Assembly: GCA_964490705.1 (NCBI GenBank)
Contig: CAZBCG010000013.1
Location: 1-64,000, forward strand
Length of the DNA: 64,000 nucleotides
Source: Fodinibius sp964490705
Lineage (GTDB): Bacteria > Bacteroidota > Rhodothermia > Balneolales > Balneolaceae
Direction: 5' to 3'
Of this stretch, positions 1 to 8,554 are shown one piece after another. The stretch's first letter is position 1. Each line of letters opens with the position of its first letter. A model generated the notes under the pieces. The model did no database searches. It was not told the DNA's origin and saw only the letters and a list, made by a program, of their open reading frames with translations. Position numbers and translations under genes: made by a program.

Positions 1-54
1 CTGCTAACTGCTAACTGCTAACTGCTAACTGCTAACTGCTAACTGCTAACTGCT
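1..54. repeat. Tandem 7-bp repeat abutting a start codon
   Basis: The first 54 bases are 7.7 copies of the heptamer CTGCTAA with no visible variation. The array may continue left of the window. The A of the HIT gene ATG continues the eighth copy. Because 7 is not a multiple of 3, the array puts a stop (TAA on plus, TAG on minus) in every frame. No Shine-Dalgarno sequence fits between array and ATG, so copy-number change would alter the leader directly. Confidence 0.97.
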
Positions 55-453
55 ATGTCAACCATATTCACAAAAATTATTGAGGGTGACATCCCGTGCC
101 ACAAAGTGGCCGAAACCGACGAGCATATCGCATTTTTGGATATCAATCCCATTGCCGAGGGACACACGCTGGTGGTGCCCAAGCAGGAGATCGACTACTT
201 TTTTGATTTGCCGGATGACCTTATCCAAAGCACCATGGATCTGTCACGTACGATAGCCAAGGCTATTGATGAGGCGCTGAATCCACTGCGGACGGGCGTT
301 ATTGTACAGGGATTGGAAGTGCCGCATGCACATATACATTTGATTCCATTATACAAAACCAACCAGGTGATGGCGTTGGGACACAACGTATCCGTAAGCG
401 AAGAGCGAATGATTGAACTGAAAGATCAAATTGCAGCCAACGTAGAGCTATGA
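55..453 (+). CDS. HIT family hydrolase (histidine triad protein)
   Basis: A 132-residue protein of the HIT superfamily, which are cytoplasmic nucleotide hydrolases or transferases such as HinT-type purine nucleoside phosphoramidases. The catalytic triad signature HAHIHLIPL is at residues 91-99, and the N-terminus (IFTKIIEGDIPCHKV) is typical, which supports the ATG at 55 although the upstream sequence is only a tandem heptamer. The exact substrate cannot be read from sequence. The last 4 bases overlap the start of aroQ (ATGA), so the two genes are very probably co-translated. Confidence 0.93.
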   Translation: MSTIFTKIIEGDIPCHKVAETDEHIAFLDINPIAEGHTLVVPKQEIDYFFDLPDDLIQSTMDLSRTIAKAIDEALNPLRTGVIVQGLEVPHAHIHLIPLYKTNQVMALGHNVSVSEERMIELKDQIAANVEL

Positions 454-884
454 AAATATCGATCCTGAACGGCCCCAATTTAAATATGCTGGGCAAGCGC
501 GATCCCGAGCAGTACGGTACCGACACGCTCGATGATATTGAGGATCTGCTCATCAACAGCTTTCCCAACCACGAAATGGTATTCTTTCAAAGTAATCTCG
601 AAGGCGAACTGGTGGAGGCCATTCAGTCGTTGATGGAGAGCGATGTGGATGGCGTGATGGTCAATTTTGGCGGATACTCCCATACCTCGGTAGCCATCCG
701 TGATGCGCTCGATCTGATTGAGATTCCCATTGTGGAAGTGCATTTGTCAAACATCCATGCCCGCGAAGAATTTCGAGAACAAACGCTCACGGGAGCCGTT
801 GCCGATGGCATTATCACGGGATTTGGGAAACAAAGTTATATGCTTGGGGTACATGCCCTTGAAAAATTGGTTAATGGTGAATAG
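450..884 (+). CDS. aroQ: 3-dehydroquinate dehydratase, type II
   Basis: Cytosolic enzyme of the shikimate pathway that dehydrates 3-dehydroquinate to 3-dehydroshikimate. The 144-residue length is normal for the dodecameric type II family. Visible motifs are NGPNLNMLGKRDPEQYG (residues 7-23, with catalytic Tyr22), QSNLEGELVEAI (47-58), YSHTSVAIRDAL (76-87) and EVHLSNIHAREEFR (96-109). The family usually has a Pro-Gly-Ala segment before the YTHTS motif; here it reads FGGYSHTS. It overlaps the HIT gene by 4 bases. The last residues (VNGE) and the stop codon are encoded by a short heptamer repeat at 870-894. Confidence 0.95.
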   Translation: MKISILNGPNLNMLGKRDPEQYGTDTLDDIEDLLINSFPNHEMVFFQSNLEGELVEAIQSLMESDVDGVMVNFGGYSHTSVAIRDALDLIEIPIVEVHLSNIHAREEFREQTLTGAVADGIITGFGKQSYMLGVHALEKLVNGE

Positions 885-894
885 TTAATGGTTA
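870..894. repeat. Short heptamer repeat carrying the aroQ stop
   Basis: Units GTTAATG, GTGAATA, GTTAATG and GTTA follow each other. The TAG stop of aroQ (882-884) lies inside the second and third units. The reverse complement of the 1-54 array (GTTAGCA) resembles the same heptamer. The rest of the spacer to 1043 holds a CCAGCATTGCTGG palindrome (907-919) and a CCAGCC...GGCTGG hairpin (970-995). Confidence 0.75.
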
Positions 895-1043
895 TTTCGA
901 TCCCGACCAGCATTGCTGGAGCAATTTGTGGATGCATCTAATTTTCAAAAAAGCTCTCTCTTGCGCCTGCCAGCCGAAGCGTTGGCGTAGGCTGGGTTGA
1001 GATGATATTCTTGCCAAAATACCTGTTAACATAATAGTATCAT

Positions 1044-2519
1044 TTGAAGAAGCTACGCGAACTTTTTTCTGATACAGTTGTCTATGGCATCAGTAATGTG
1101 CTAGCGCGCTTTGTCGGCTACCTGCTGGTGCCGCTGCATACTGCCGAGTTTATCACCTCGCAGTATGGGGTCGTTAGTTTGGTGTATGCCGGACTGGCCT
1201 TCCTGAACGTTGTTTTCACTTTTGGGATGGAATCAGCCTACCTTCGCTATGGCAAAGATCGTGACAAGGCCACCGATATTTTTACGACCCTGCAGGCGGG
1301 GCTGGCTGCGTTATCCACCGTCTTCGTGTTGCTGCTGATCTTATTGGCGCCCGTCATCATGCCCGCAATGAACCTCGAAAGTACGGGTAACCAAAATCTG
1401 TTTTGGCTGATGCTGGGCATCCTCTGGTTCGATACTATGGTGCTCGTGCCCTTTGCCGAGCTGCGACTTGATCGCCGAAAGTGGCTCTTTGCTGCGCTCA
1501 AGACCGGAAATATCGTTGTGAATGTCGGTCTTCAGTTTTACTTGATTCTCGAGCTCAACTGGAGTATCGATGCCGTCTTCTTTGCCAGTTTTATCGCCTC
1601 GGCCCTTACCGCTTTTGTGATCTGGATCTGCACCGCCGACTTAATTACGGGTTCGTGGGATACGCCCGTTCTAAAAAAAGCAATTCGCTTTGGACTACCC
1701 TTTATTCCGGCCGGTCTGGGATTTGTCATCAACGAGATGCTCGACCGTTTTTTTCTGGGCAATTATTTGTCACAGGATACCGTCACCCAGCTATACGGTC
1801 CGGATTTAGTTCCCGATGATATCGTCGGGATTTACAGTGCCTGTTATAAATTGTCGGTGTTTATGCTGCTGCTGGTTCAGATGTTTCGGATGTCGTGGCA
1901 GCCGTTCTTTTTGCGCAATTCGGATGATTCCGAAGCACCGTCTCTTTTTCGGGATGTCTTTCGCTACTATAATGTGATAGCCGGCATTTGTTTTCTAGTT
2001 GTTGCTCTTTTCGCCCAACAGATTGTGCAAATTAAAATCCCCATTATGGATGCCTACATCGTGGGGCAAGAATACTGGGCGGGGCTGGGCATCGTACCAA
2101 TCTTACTGGGCGCCTACTGGTTTCATGGCTGGTATATGAACTTTACGGCCGGTATCTTTATCGAAGAGGAAACCAAAGTACTTCCGGTAATTACCCTGAT
2201 TGGTGCCGCTGTAACCATCACCGCCAACCTTATCTTGATTCCCGTGTATGGCATGATGGGTTCGGCTACAGCCACGCTCATCAGTTATGGAATTATGGCC
2301 ATGCTGCTGTATTACAAAAGCGTGCAGGCCTATCCTGTTGACTATCAACTGGTGCGTACCTTCCTGATGATGGGGATTGCTGCCGCCTGCGTCTATTTTG
2401 CACCCACCGCTACAGAATGGATGCAATCGGAATGGATAGGTCGTTTTATGATGTTAGCATTAGGGAGTGTAGGAATTTTGCTCTTATCGATTCCATCTTC
2501 GTTTAGCATGCGCTCCTGA
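1044..2519 (+). CDS. Polysaccharide/lipid flippase (MOP superfamily, Wzx-like)
   Basis: A 491-residue integral membrane protein with about 12-14 hydrophobic helices. It starts with the amphipathic segment and first helix usual for lipopolysaccharide or teichoic-acid flippases of the MATE/MOP family (SDTVVYGISNVLARFVGYLL). Such proteins move undecaprenyl-linked sugars across the inner membrane. The start must be TTG at 1044: an in-frame stop lies at 1035-1037 and no ATG follows until well inside the conserved N-terminus. No glycosyltransferase genes are adjacent, so the substrate is unknown. It is 159 bases from aroQ and probably a separate transcription unit. Confidence 0.85.
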   Translation: MKKLRELFSDTVVYGISNVLARFVGYLLVPLHTAEFITSQYGVVSLVYAGLAFLNVVFTFGMESAYLRYGKDRDKATDIFTTLQAGLAALSTVFVLLLILLAPVIMPAMNLESTGNQNLFWLMLGILWFDTMVLVPFAELRLDRRKWLFAALKTGNIVVNVGLQFYLILELNWSIDAVFFASFIASALTAFVIWICTADLITGSWDTPVLKKAIRFGLPFIPAGLGFVINEMLDRFFLGNYLSQDTVTQLYGPDLVPDDIVGIYSACYKLSVFMLLLVQMFRMSWQPFFLRNSDDSEAPSLFRDVFRYYNVIAGICFLVVALFAQQIVQIKIPIMDAYIVGQEYWAGLGIVPILLGAYWFHGWYMNFTAGIFIEEETKVLPVITLIGAAVTITANLILIPVYGMMGSATATLISYGIMAMLLYYKSVQAYPVDYQLVRTFLMMGIAAACVYFAPTATEWMQSEWIGRFMMLALGSVGILLLSIPSSFSMRS

Positions 2520-2615
2520 TATACGATTACTAAAAATAATTATTGGGATCGATTTCCTGCACAAAACTGACATTATTTTGGCGAATCATTCAGAAATTAT
2601 TTAGGAGTCATTATT

Positions 2616-3425
2616 ATGGAAGGCAAAGTTGGTATTTATGTTGATGCGGTAAATGTAACTATGAACGGCGGTTTTGGTCTGCGCTATGATATCCTTCGAA
2701 AGTTTGCTTGTCGCGATGGATCATCACCGGCACGCATGAATGTGTATCTGGCTTATGATGAGCGTCGCGCCGAAGAGGATGAATCTTACCGAAACAAGAC
2801 GACGCGATTCAGTGAGGTGCTCCGCGATTTTGAGTACAAGGTGATCGAAAAGCCGGTGCAATACTACGAGGATGAGGAGACCGAAGAAGTGATTACCCAA
2901 TCCACCGTAGATATGGATATGGCGGTGGATATGATCATGCAGGCTGAACATCTCGATAAAATTATCCTGCTGACCAACAACGGCAGTTATGTAAGCGTAG
3001 TCAATGCTGTCCAAAAGCAGGGCGTACGTGTAGAAGTTATCGGTTTTGATGATATGTCGAGCAACTTGAAGAAGGCTGCTGATATGTATATTTCAGGATA
3101 TTTAATTCCCGGCCTGTTGCCGATTGAGTCGCCCTACGCCTGGGGCAAAGTTGGATCGCGGGTGCGCGGTGTTTGCTATGATTTTTCCCACGACGATGGT
3201 TATGGTTTCTTACGATTCTTGGTCAAGATGAATGAGAATCTCTGGATTACCGATTCCCGTTTTGAAGAATCACCCTATAACACAGTATTTGCTCATATTT
3301 CACAGTTTGAGGAAAATTTTGATACGAGCTATTTGCCCAGCCGCGAACTGATTTTCGAATTCGACTTGGTAGAAAATGAGAAAGGGCTCGTAGCCGAGGA
3401 TATCGTGCTGGTAAGTGCTCCTTAA
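2616..3425 (+). CDS. NYN (PIN-like) domain protein with C-terminal cold-shock-like domain
   Basis: A 269-residue protein. Residues 4-165 match the NYN/LabA (DUF88) PIN-like nuclease fold: YVDAVNV at 8-14 (Asp10, Asn13), an acidic VDMDMAVDM at 98-106, and a strand ILLTNNGSYVSVV at 117-129 where active family members usually have a (G/N)D-x-DF acidic pair. That acidic pair is replaced by NNGSY, so catalysis may be lost or altered. Residues about 181-269 look like a nucleic-acid-binding cold-shock/OB fold (RGVCYDFSHDDGYGFLRF, VFAHISQ, EFDLVENEKGLVAEDI). The role is probably RNA binding or processing, by inference. A good ribosome binding site (TAGGAGT) precedes the ATG. Confidence 0.8.
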   Translation: MEGKVGIYVDAVNVTMNGGFGLRYDILRKFACRDGSSPARMNVYLAYDERRAEEDESYRNKTTRFSEVLRDFEYKVIEKPVQYYEDEETEEVITQSTVDMDMAVDMIMQAEHLDKIILLTNNGSYVSVVNAVQKQGVRVEVIGFDDMSSNLKKAADMYISGYLIPGLLPIESPYAWGKVGSRVRGVCYDFSHDDGYGFLRFLVKMNENLWITDSRFEESPYNTVFAHISQFEENFDTSYLPSRELIFEFDLVENEKGLVAEDIVLVSAP

Positions 3426-3435
3426 GCAAAAAAAA

Positions 3436-3522
3436 TCATCCGGGTTCTGAATCTGAAGCCGGATGAATAGATAGGTCTTTTCGTTCTGATTCATCAGGCG
3501 ACAACCCCAGTCACCGGATGAA
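3436..3522. repeat. Two hairpins downstream of the NYN gene
   Basis: The first hairpin has arms TCATCCGG (3436-3443) and CCGGATGA (3459-3466). The second has arms TTCATCAGGCGAC (3490-3502) and GTCACCGGATGAA (3510-3522), 11 of 13 paired. The second is related to hairpins at 38142-38172 and 60237-60267 (consensus TCAYCGGGYGAC, self-complementary). Confidence 0.7.
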
Positions 3523-3576
3523 ATAGGAAACAAATGCTTGGAGGGAGTTATACTTCCGAAGTAAATCCCCAAAAGA

Positions 3577-3612
3577 AAAAGGGATTCTGCTATGATCGAC
3601 AGAATCCCTTTT
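3577..3612. terminator. Bidirectional intrinsic terminator
   Basis: Perfect 13-bp stem AAAAGGGATTCTG / CAGAATCCCTTTT with a 10-base loop, flanked by A and T tracts. It lies between the convergent NYN gene (ends 3425) and mdh (ends 3660) and can serve both. Confidence 0.85.
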
Positions 3613-3659
3613 ATAAATGCAAGTAGTGAAGAAGCCTTACGTCTTCAATTTATTGCGAT

Positions 3660-4616
3660 TTATTTGTCCATCAGCTCACGAAACTCTGAAAGCACAGAGT
3701 GTACGTGATCGCCTGATGTATCTAGAAGTTGTTGTTCTTCTTCGTTTAAGTCAACCTCAATTATTTCTTTGATGCCGCCCTTGCCAAGCTTGACGGGAAC
3801 GCCCAAGAAGAGATCCTCTTGGCCATATTCCCCCTGTAGGTACGCCGCGCATGGGAAAATGCGATTCTGGTCGAGCATGATGGCTTCCACCATCTGTGCG
3901 GCTGCAGCGCCCGGTGCATACCAGGCGGAGGTGCCCATCAGGTTGACGAGTTCTCCGCCGCCGCCTTTAGTGCGTTCGACGATTTCGTCGAGCTTGTCAT
4001 CATCAATAAAGTGTGTGACGGGCATGCCCGAAATAGTCGTAAATCGGGGCAGGGGCACCATGGTATCGCCGTGTCCGCCGAGCAGCAGTGCCTGAATATC
4101 TTTGGGGGATACATCGAGTTCTTCGGCCAGGAATGAGCGATAGCGAGCGGTATCCAAAATGCCGGCCATACCCATTACGCGTTCGGATGGAAATCCGCTG
4201 GTTTCGAGCGCTACTTGCGCCATCACGTCGAGCGGATTGGAAACGATAATCAAAATGGTGTTGGGCGAATGCTCGACCAGCTGCTCAACAACACTTTGTA
4301 CAATATTGGCATTGGTTTCGAGCAGGTCGTCGCGACTCATGCCCGGCTTGCGCGGAACGCCGGCCGTAATAACGCAGACATCAGAATCGGCCGTATCTTC
4401 ATAATCAACAGTTCCGGTTAGCTTTGTATCAAATTTGTGGATGGGCGACGATTCCCACTGATCAAGGGCACGTCCTTTCGAAGGATAAATTTTTTCGCCG
4501 TTTTTTTCTTGCACGATATCGACCATGACCACTTCTTTGGCGAAATCGCGTTGTGCTACGGCCATGGAAACGGTTGAACCGACATTTCCACCGGCACCAA
4601 CTACTGTTACTTTCAT
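3660..4616 (-). CDS. mdh: Malate dehydrogenase (LDH-like type)
   Basis: NAD-dependent oxidation of malate to oxaloacetate in the TCA cycle, cytosolic. The 318-residue length fits the bacterial LDH-like MDH class. The Rossmann motif GAGGNVG is at residues 7-13. Substrate-binding arginines are in GVPRKPGMSRDDLL (86-99: Arg89 and Arg95) and in DTARYR (about 158), and the catalytic His182 is in LLGGHGDTMVPL. Arg89 in the substrate loop supports malate rather than lactate specificity. It is transcribed alone, with a terminator at 3577-3612. The start follows directly from the conserved MKVTVVGAGG N-terminus. Confidence 0.95.
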   Translation of the reverse strand: MKVTVVGAGGNVGSTVSMAVAQRDFAKEVVMVDIVQEKNGEKIYPSKGRALDQWESSPIHKFDTKLTGTVDYEDTADSDVCVITAGVPRKPGMSRDDLLETNANIVQSVVEQLVEHSPNTILIIVSNPLDVMAQVALETSGFPSERVMGMAGILDTARYRSFLAEELDVSPKDIQALLLGGHGDTMVPLPRFTTISGMPVTHFIDDDKLDEIVERTKGGGGELVNLMGTSAWYAPGAAAAQMVEAIMLDQNRIFPCAAYLQGEYGQEDLFLGVPVKLGKGGIKEIIEVDLNEEEQQLLDTSGDHVHSVLSEFRELMDK

Positions 4617-4706
4617 GAGACTAATGATTTTTGGGATTAAAATTTCATGCTAAAGATAACGATTGGAAGTCAGAAATTCGAAGCTTAGACAAGATTGAGT
4701 GTTTCT

Positions 4707-4773
4707 GTGTTAAGGTGTTAACGTGTTAAAAAATCTACTAATTACTTTAGCACGTTAACACATTAGCACGTTA
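4707..4773. repeat. Inverted pair of octamer arrays at the nadK stop
   Basis: Three octamers GTGTTAAN (4707-4730) are followed by a 15-base spacer and by about 3.5 octamers in the opposite orientation, NTTARCAC (4746-4773). The inner arms, 4715-4730 against 4746-4761, pair at 15 of 16 positions. The last partial unit contains the nadK stop codon (TTA on plus, 4771-4773). Confidence 0.85.
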
Positions 4774-5643
4774 TGATCCTTGCCTGGAATCCATACCCCA
4801 CATCAGTTTTTGGCGAAGGGTATCGAAATAACTCTGGTTGGGTAGTTCGATCAGGTCAATGGTAAAATTGGACCGCTTGATATTTACTTCAAACGGATAT
4901 GATTCGATTTCGTTAATTTGTCCATCGTACGAAAACAGGACCTCGTGTTCTTGCTCATCAACTCGAATTTTCAGGGATTTATTTGATGGCAATACCAGTG
5001 GCCGGGTCGTTAGGGTATGGGGATTGATCGGTGTAAGCACCATCACATCGGTGTTCGGCATCACGATGGGTCCGCTGGAGGATAAGTTGTAGGCCGTTGA
5101 ACCGGTGGGCGAAGCTACGATCAATCCATCCGACCAGTAATCGTTGATGAACATATCATCGTACTCTGCGTGGACGTTCACCATCGAAGTGGAATCCTTT
5201 TTGGCAAACAAAAACTCGTTGAGCGCGTGATAAATGGTGCCGTTACTGTCGGAGGCCTCCAGCAGGTAGCGCTTGTCGATGCGGTAATTGTCTTCGAGCA
5301 GGTAAGTAAGTGCTTGATGCAGATTCTCTTTCTGCGTGTAGGCCATAAAACCCAGCCGACCGCTGTTCACACCCAGAATCGGCTTCTGGATGTTTTTCAT
5401 CAGCCGCGCGGTGTAGAGCATTGTGCCGTCGCCGCCCAGTGCAATGATGATATCTGCCTGATCAATGGCCGATTCTTCATCATCAACAACAACCGCCGAA
5501 GGATGATTTTCGCCGCGATACAGCTCTTGAAGTTCGGTGCAAAAGATAACCTGCACCTCGTGGTCGTCGGACCAGTTAAGGAGCTGAATAAACGGCTCTT
5601 TAACCGAATATTTTTGCGGATTCGCTATGACGGCAAATTTCAT
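4771..5643 (-). CDS. nadK: NAD kinase
   Basis: Phosphorylates NAD to NADP with ATP in the cytosol and is the only route to NADP. The 290-residue length is normal. The catalytic GGDGT motif is at residues 70-74 (Asp72), followed by GVNSGRLGFM (91-100). The NAD-binding SPTGSTAYNLSSSGPIV segment lies near residue 185. The start overlaps the stop of the upstream lipoprotein gene by 4 bases (ATGA), placing nadK third in an operon with ddl and the solute-binding lipoprotein. The stop lies in an inverted octamer repeat. Confidence 0.95.
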   Translation of the reverse strand: MKFAVIANPQKYSVKEPFIQLLNWSDDHEVQVIFCTELQELYRGENHPSAVVVDDEESAIDQADIIIALGGDGTMLYTARLMKNIQKPILGVNSGRLGFMAYTQKENLHQALTYLLEDNYRIDKRYLLEASDSNGTIYHALNEFLFAKKDSTSMVNVHAEYDDMFINDYWSDGLIVASPTGSTAYNLSSSGPIVMPNTDVMVLTPINPHTLTTRPLVLPSNKSLKIRVDEQEHEVLFSYDGQINEIESYPFEVNIKRSNFTIDLIELPNQSYFDTLRQKLMWGMDSRQGS

Positions 5644-7148
5644 ATATCCTGATTCATATTTTCGGCCGCGGGTAGGGTTACGCCTCTCAGATTAAACCAC
5701 CAGGGATATTCGTTCAACTCGAGTCCTTCAATTTCGTTGCGCATCAGCGCAGCTTGTGTTACCGAGAAACGATATAGTGGCTGGTAGTCATCCCACAAAT
5801 TATTGGGGATAAGCGGATAATTCTTGGTGAATAAAAGTTCCGTATTTTGGGATGGCGCCTGTATCTGTATCATGTTCAGCGACGAGCCATAGGATGACAG
5901 CGAATTCGAGAGCGTTCCCAAGAAGGTGCGTACGAACGGATCATCCGAATAGACCGCATAGAGCTGCTCGTTTAGACTGGCAGGATCTATAGACACATTG
6001 CTTGTATCGGTAGTTTGAGATGTTACATACTTGCCCGGAAATTGATTGGTATAGGAGATTGAATCGGTAGCTAAAAGGTGGAAAATCGTCTGTGCTCCCG
6101 AATTGGTCAATTTGCTGTGGGGATTATGGCGCAGCACATATTCAGTGGACCCGCTGCCCTGTTGCAGGGCGAAACGATCCTCGTAGGAACCCATGAGAGC
6201 ACCGTCGGTGTTGAGCACATTTTTCATCAGCTGGGGACCCAGTTGAGGTAGTAGATACAAGTTGCCGGTTCCCATTGAGCGGAAGAGATCAGACTCCGAC
6301 TTCGAAGTCGTAATGTCAACGCGATTGAGATTGATTTCCTCGGCGTTGTAATAGCCGTTAAACTTGGAGAAGGTGAGAACGGATTCTGATGAGCTTCGCT
6401 GCGTAAAGTTAAATGGACCGGCACCCACGGGCGTGAAATTGGTTACAGTTTGAGCCACAGCTTCGTGGGGATAGATTACAGCAAAAGGGGTAGCTAACTT
6501 TTTAAGAAAGTTCGGATCTGGCTGTTCCAGCTCAAAGGTTATCGTTTGCTGATCTTGGACTGTTATTCCCGATACACCGCTAATACTTCGGTTGGTAGGA
6601 TGATATACCAGCCGCTGCTCTTGATAATAAGGTTCAAACCCCTGGATGTTCATAAATAGATTAGCAGCATGAGGTGGCACATCCGATTTGGCCATTCGTT
6701 CAAATACATATTTTACATCCTGTGCCACAAGTCTGCGACCGGTTCCTGTGCTAAAGATTTCACTGTCCTGGTAATAGATATCCGGCCGCAGGGTAAAGGT
6801 ATAGCTCAGAGAATCGTTGCTGATCTCCCAGTTATTGGCCATACCGGCTACGACCGAGCCGTTTTGATTTAGTCGAACGAGTCCCTCATACACCAATTGC
6901 ACGGCCCGCATGGAAGCGGCATTGTCGGCAAATAGAGGATCCAAAGAATTTATGGGCTGATATTCGCCGATAAGCAGTTCACGGAATTCAGCGTCACTTT
7001 TCGATGGTGACTGTTTGCTGGTCGTATCGGTAGCAATAGTCGTGGGATTTTCTTCTACCACGACCGTCTCGGGCTGCTTGCATCCCCAAAGCAGAAATAA
7101 CGCTGAGCAGAAAACCAGCAGTTTGTTTTGTACAGCTAATGATTTCAT
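5640..7148 (-). CDS. ABC transporter solute-binding lipoprotein (family 5, peptide/nickel type)
   Basis: A protein of about 502 residues of the SBP_bac_5 family that binds oligopeptides or similar ligands in the periplasm. I chose the second methionine (7148) because it gives a clean lipoprotein signal (MKSLAVQNKLLVFCSALFLLWGC); a start at 7160 adds four residues. The order of the family is visible: LLIGEYQPINSLDPLFADN after the leader, then YTFTLRPDIYYQDSEIF and the C-terminal lobe. No permease or ATPase gene is near, so it is an orphan binding protein or has another role. It lies between ddl and nadK and overlaps nadK by 4 bases. Confidence 0.8.
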   Translation of the reverse strand: MKSLAVQNKLLVFCSALFLLWGCKQPETVVVEENPTTIATDTTSKQSPSKSDAEFRELLIGEYQPINSLDPLFADNAASMRAVQLVYEGLVRLNQNGSVVAGMANNWEISNDSLSYTFTLRPDIYYQDSEIFSTGTGRRLVAQDVKYVFERMAKSDVPPHAANLFMNIQGFEPYYQEQRLVYHPTNRSISGVSGITVQDQQTITFELEQPDPNFLKKLATPFAVIYPHEAVAQTVTNFTPVGAGPFNFTQRSSSESVLTFSKFNGYYNAEEINLNRVDITTSKSESDLFRSMGTGNLYLLPQLGPQLMKNVLNTDGALMGSYEDRFALQQGSGSTEYVLRHNPHSKLTNSGAQTIFHLLATDSISYTNQFPGKYVTSQTTDTSNVSIDPASLNEQLYAVYSDDPFVRTFLGTLSNSLSSYGSSLNMIQIQAPSQNTELLFTKNYPLIPNNLWDDYQPLYRFSVTQAALMRNEIEGLELNEYPWWFNLRGVTLPAAENMNQDI

Positions 7149-7195
7149 AAGGTGTACCATTTTATTAAAAAATTTAGAGCCAATAATTGCTGATC

Positions 7196-8386
7196 TTAAT
7201 CTTGAGATCCTTTTAATCCTTTGATGCCCTTTATGGCTTTTTCATCCAACAGATTCGTATCGTACGACCGGATGCGCCCGATTTTTTGCTGATGCCGTTC
7301 TTGAGCAATGTCAACTAAATTTAGCATTAATTCACGCATATTCATTCCGCTTTCTTCCCACAGATAAAAAGAGAACGAGCCGGGGATAGTATTAATTTCG
7401 TTAAAATATACATCCTTGGTGTTGGCATTGATTAAAAAATCGAGTCGGGCTATGCCGCTGGCGCGAAAGGTCTTAAATATTTTTTTGGACAGCGTTTGGA
7501 TCTGTTCCGTAAGCTTATCGGAAATGTCTGCGGGAATGACGCGATCGGCCGAGGCCATTCCTTTTTGCCCGCCGTCGGACTGGTATTTATCCTCAAACGA
7601 GAGGGTTTCATCTTGCCCCAGTGGACGTTCGCATACGCTTGTTTGCATTTTTTCGGGCGAACCCAGCACCGCACAGTTGATCTCCATCAGTGGCGTGACG
7701 GCCTTTTCGATCATCAAATTGTTATCGTACCGGAAAGCGGTCTCGACTGCTTCAACAAGGGAGGACTCATTCTCAGCTTTAGCCACGCCGATGCTGCTGC
7801 CCAGGGTGGTCGGTTTTACGATGACCGGATATCCTGCCTCCTCAGCAAACCGGATAATCGAATCCTGATCGTTTTCCCACTCGCTTTCGAAAAAATCATA
7901 TTCATCCAGTACGGGAATGTCATGCGCCCGGCAGAGTTCCTTGGCTTTTACTTTGTCCATGCCAATGCTCGAGGCAAAAACGCCGCTGCCGGCATAGGGA
8001 ATATTATAGGTCTCACAAGTACCCTGGAAGGCTCCGTTTTCACCTTCTGAGCCGTGAAAAGCGGGAATTACGGCATGAATATCGTACTGTTTGGGAGAAC
8101 TGAAAAATCCTTTCTTTTCCGTTTCGAGGAGTACGGCCTTGCCTAAATCGTTATGCGAAAAGGTGCAGTGGGTGGCTTGTTGTTGCAGGACATCTAAATC
8201 CTGGTAGTTTTCCAGATCCAGCAGCGGTTCGCCCGTAAACCACCGCCCCGATTTGCTGATATAAAGCGGGACCAAGTTGAAATCAGTTTCTTTTAAGGAT
8301 GCGATAACCTGCATCGCCGAAAGCACTGATACCTCGTGTTCCGGAGAAACGCCGCCAAATGCTACAACAAGATTTTTTGAGCTCAT
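7196..8386 (-). CDS. ddl: D-alanine--D-alanine ligase
   Basis: ATP-grasp ligase that makes the D-Ala-D-Ala dipeptide for peptidoglycan. At 396 residues it is slightly long, mainly from an insertion before the GSEGENGAFQG motif. Visible signatures are GGVSPEHEVSVLSA (residues 11-24), HGSEGENGAFQGTCE (110-124), PVIVKPTTLGSSIGV and the C-terminal metal/ATP site FNEINTIPG. It leads the operon ddl-lipoprotein-nadK. The short spacer to the next gene and the absence of a terminator support co-transcription. Start ATG at 8386 matches the family N-terminus (VVAFGGVSPEHE). Confidence 0.93.
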   Translation of the reverse strand: MSSKNLVVAFGGVSPEHEVSVLSAMQVIASLKETDFNLVPLYISKSGRWFTGEPLLDLENYQDLDVLQQQATHCTFSHNDLGKAVLLETEKKGFFSSPKQYDIHAVIPAFHGSEGENGAFQGTCETYNIPYAGSGVFASSIGMDKVKAKELCRAHDIPVLDEYDFFESEWENDQDSIIRFAEEAGYPVIVKPTTLGSSIGVAKAENESSLVEAVETAFRYDNNLMIEKAVTPLMEINCAVLGSPEKMQTSVCERPLGQDETLSFEDKYQSDGGQKGMASADRVIPADISDKLTEQIQTLSKKIFKTFRASGIARLDFLINANTKDVYFNEINTIPGSFSFYLWEESGMNMRELMLNLVDIAQERHQQKIGRIRSYDTNLLDEKAIKGIKGLKGSQD

Positions 8387-8493
8387 AGATAAATCTGAAC
8401 GTTAACTTTCTTTCTCTGTCGAATGATAAGAAAAGATCACTTCAGATGTGACAACGAAAAGCACGCTATTTTCTTGGGAGCCATCCAAAAAGA

Positions 8494-8522
8494 AAAGGCA
8501 TGAGGAAAGTACTCATGCCTTT
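8494..8522 (-). terminator. Intrinsic terminator of recQ
   Basis: Perfect 11-bp stem AAAGGCATGAG / CTCATGCCTTT with a 7-base loop. On the minus strand it is followed by a T-rich tract (TTTTCTTTTT). It lies 33 bases past the recQ stop and before ddl. Confidence 0.88.
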
Positions 8523-8554
8523 CAAAAAGGAAGAGGAGAAATCCAGAAAATGAC

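Noticed and set aside
1..54. CRISPR array
   Set aside because: The repeat is 7 bp and has no spacers.
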